Source: Prado023 sp963798745
GTDB taxonomy: Bacteria > Actinomycetota > Actinomycetes > S36-B12 > CAIYMF01
DNA length: 41,927 bases
Assembly: GCA_963798745.1 (NCBI GenBank)
Contig: CAWCUF010000008.1
Span: forward strand, 1 to 41,927
Direction of reading: 5' to 3'
Shown: one piece after another, positions 41,565-41,927 of the stretch
Numbering within the stretch: position 1 is the stretch's first letter
Layout of the letters: the number at the start of each line of letters is the position of its first letter
Program-made: the position numbers and the translations under genes
Notes under the pieces: model-generated
Seen by the model: the letters and a program-made list of their open reading frames with translations, nothing else
Told to the model about the DNA's origin: nothing
Database searches by the model: none

Positions 41565-41921
41565 ATGGCGAGCAGCACGGAACTGAGGGACTGGCTGGCC
41601 GCCGCCCGCAAGGAGGAACTCGTGCGCCGGACCGCGCACTGGATGAGCGAGGCCGTGACCGACCCTGGCCAGGGCTACCGCGAGGACCCCGGACTCACCG
41701 GCCAGCCGATCATCGACGCGCTGGTCGCTGCCGCTGTGGAGACCGTGGCGCTGCGCCGTGGCGCGGAGCCCCCGAGCTGGGCCTGCGCGCCTGACCGATT
41801 CCTCGATCACTTCTGGTATCCGGGGCCGCGGTCGCTGTTCCCCTGGGCGCTCGCGCACGCCCCCGCCCCGTTCAAGCTCCGCGGCGTCCTGATCGAGGCT
41901 GACTCACTCGCGAGCGTCTGA
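41565..41921 (+). CDS. Small hypothetical protein, possible antitoxin-like
   Basis: A 118-residue soluble protein. The N terminus is helical and charged (LRDWLAAARKEELVRRTAHWM). The C terminus has a pattern PDRFLDHFWYPGPRSLFPWAL followed by PFKLRGVLIEADSL. I recall similar C-terminal patterns in actinobacterial proteins located before nucleotidyltransferase-type genes, sometimes with an N-terminal HTH; here no HTH is apparent. The stop shares its A with the ATG of a following gene (TGATG), so it is the first member of a coupled pair whose second gene is outside the window. A TACCCT -10 seven bases upstream supports the start. Function is uncertain. Confidence 0.7.
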   Translation: MASSTELRDWLAAARKEELVRRTAHWMSEAVTDPGQGYREDPGLTGQPIIDALVAAAVETVALRRGAEPPSWACAPDRFLDHFWYPGPRSLFPWALAHAPAPFKLRGVLIEADSLASV

Positions 41922-41927
41922 TGGACC
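41921..41927 (+). CDS. Start of a further coupled gene (truncated by window edge)
   Basis: An ATG at 41921 overlaps the preceding stop codon by one base (TGATG) and continues as Met-Asp before the window ends. Only the overlap suggests that it is a gene. Confidence 0.3.

Overview
This is a high-GC (roughly 70% or more by eye) chromosomal segment from an actinobacterium. The gene content and order place it: a UPF0182 membrane protein, a PPA1309-family protein, a PDZ/Lon-type (YlbL-like) protease, a COG5282/DUF2342 metalloprotease, an ABC1/UbiB kinase, UvrD2, NudC, AdnB and AdnA. From memory this follows the order of the Mycobacterium tuberculosis Rv3193c-Rv3202c region. The genus cannot be settled from the sequence. 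No prophage, insertion sequence, CRISPR array, rRNA or plasmid gene is visible.

Layout. 1-5424: initiator tRNA-fMet with its terminator, a GDSL esterase, an SDR oxidoreductase, a DUF3037/HipA-like kinase pair, an alpha/beta hydrolase and a coupled EamA exporter. 5425-8878: repeat-bearing gap, membrane-anchored hydrolase, APC permease. 8879-17422: UPF0182 and PPA1309 genes sharing a divergent promoter region, a small membrane protein coupled to the PDZ/S16 protease, and the metalloprotease (apparent frameshift in its tail) coupled to a NUDIX hydrolase. 17423-21126: a 580-bp gap, an enoyl-CoA hydratase-fold protein, a 53-residue DUF5679 zinc-ribbon protein, a palindromic repeat and an ABC1 kinase. 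21305-33943: DNA-repair block with uvrD2, nudC, an EEP-family hydrolase and the adnA-adnB resection motor-nuclease operon. 34367-41927: type I sulfatase, a membrane protein made of two tandem copies of one domain, a flippase-like YbhN/LPG-synthase-family protein, and a small protein whose stop overlaps the start of a further gene at the window edge.

Two features cut across the map. First, the gaps carry multi-box palindromic elements with fixed geometry. Family A has five copies with box CTTGGAT, one inverted pair spaced exactly 25 nt and one direct pair spaced exactly 30 nt start to start. Family B has two copies, with four boxes ATCYGCTCCC/GGGAGCRGAT stepped 19-18-19. Family C has one locus with the same two-direct plus two-inverted plan. 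Spacer sequences vary while distances do not, so the geometry looks constrained. I regard this as the best candidate for something undescribed here. Second, about ten genes have a TANNNT-like -10 hexamer ending 6-7 nt before ATG/GTG and no Shine-Dalgarno sequence. This points to leaderless mRNAs and was used to choose starts.
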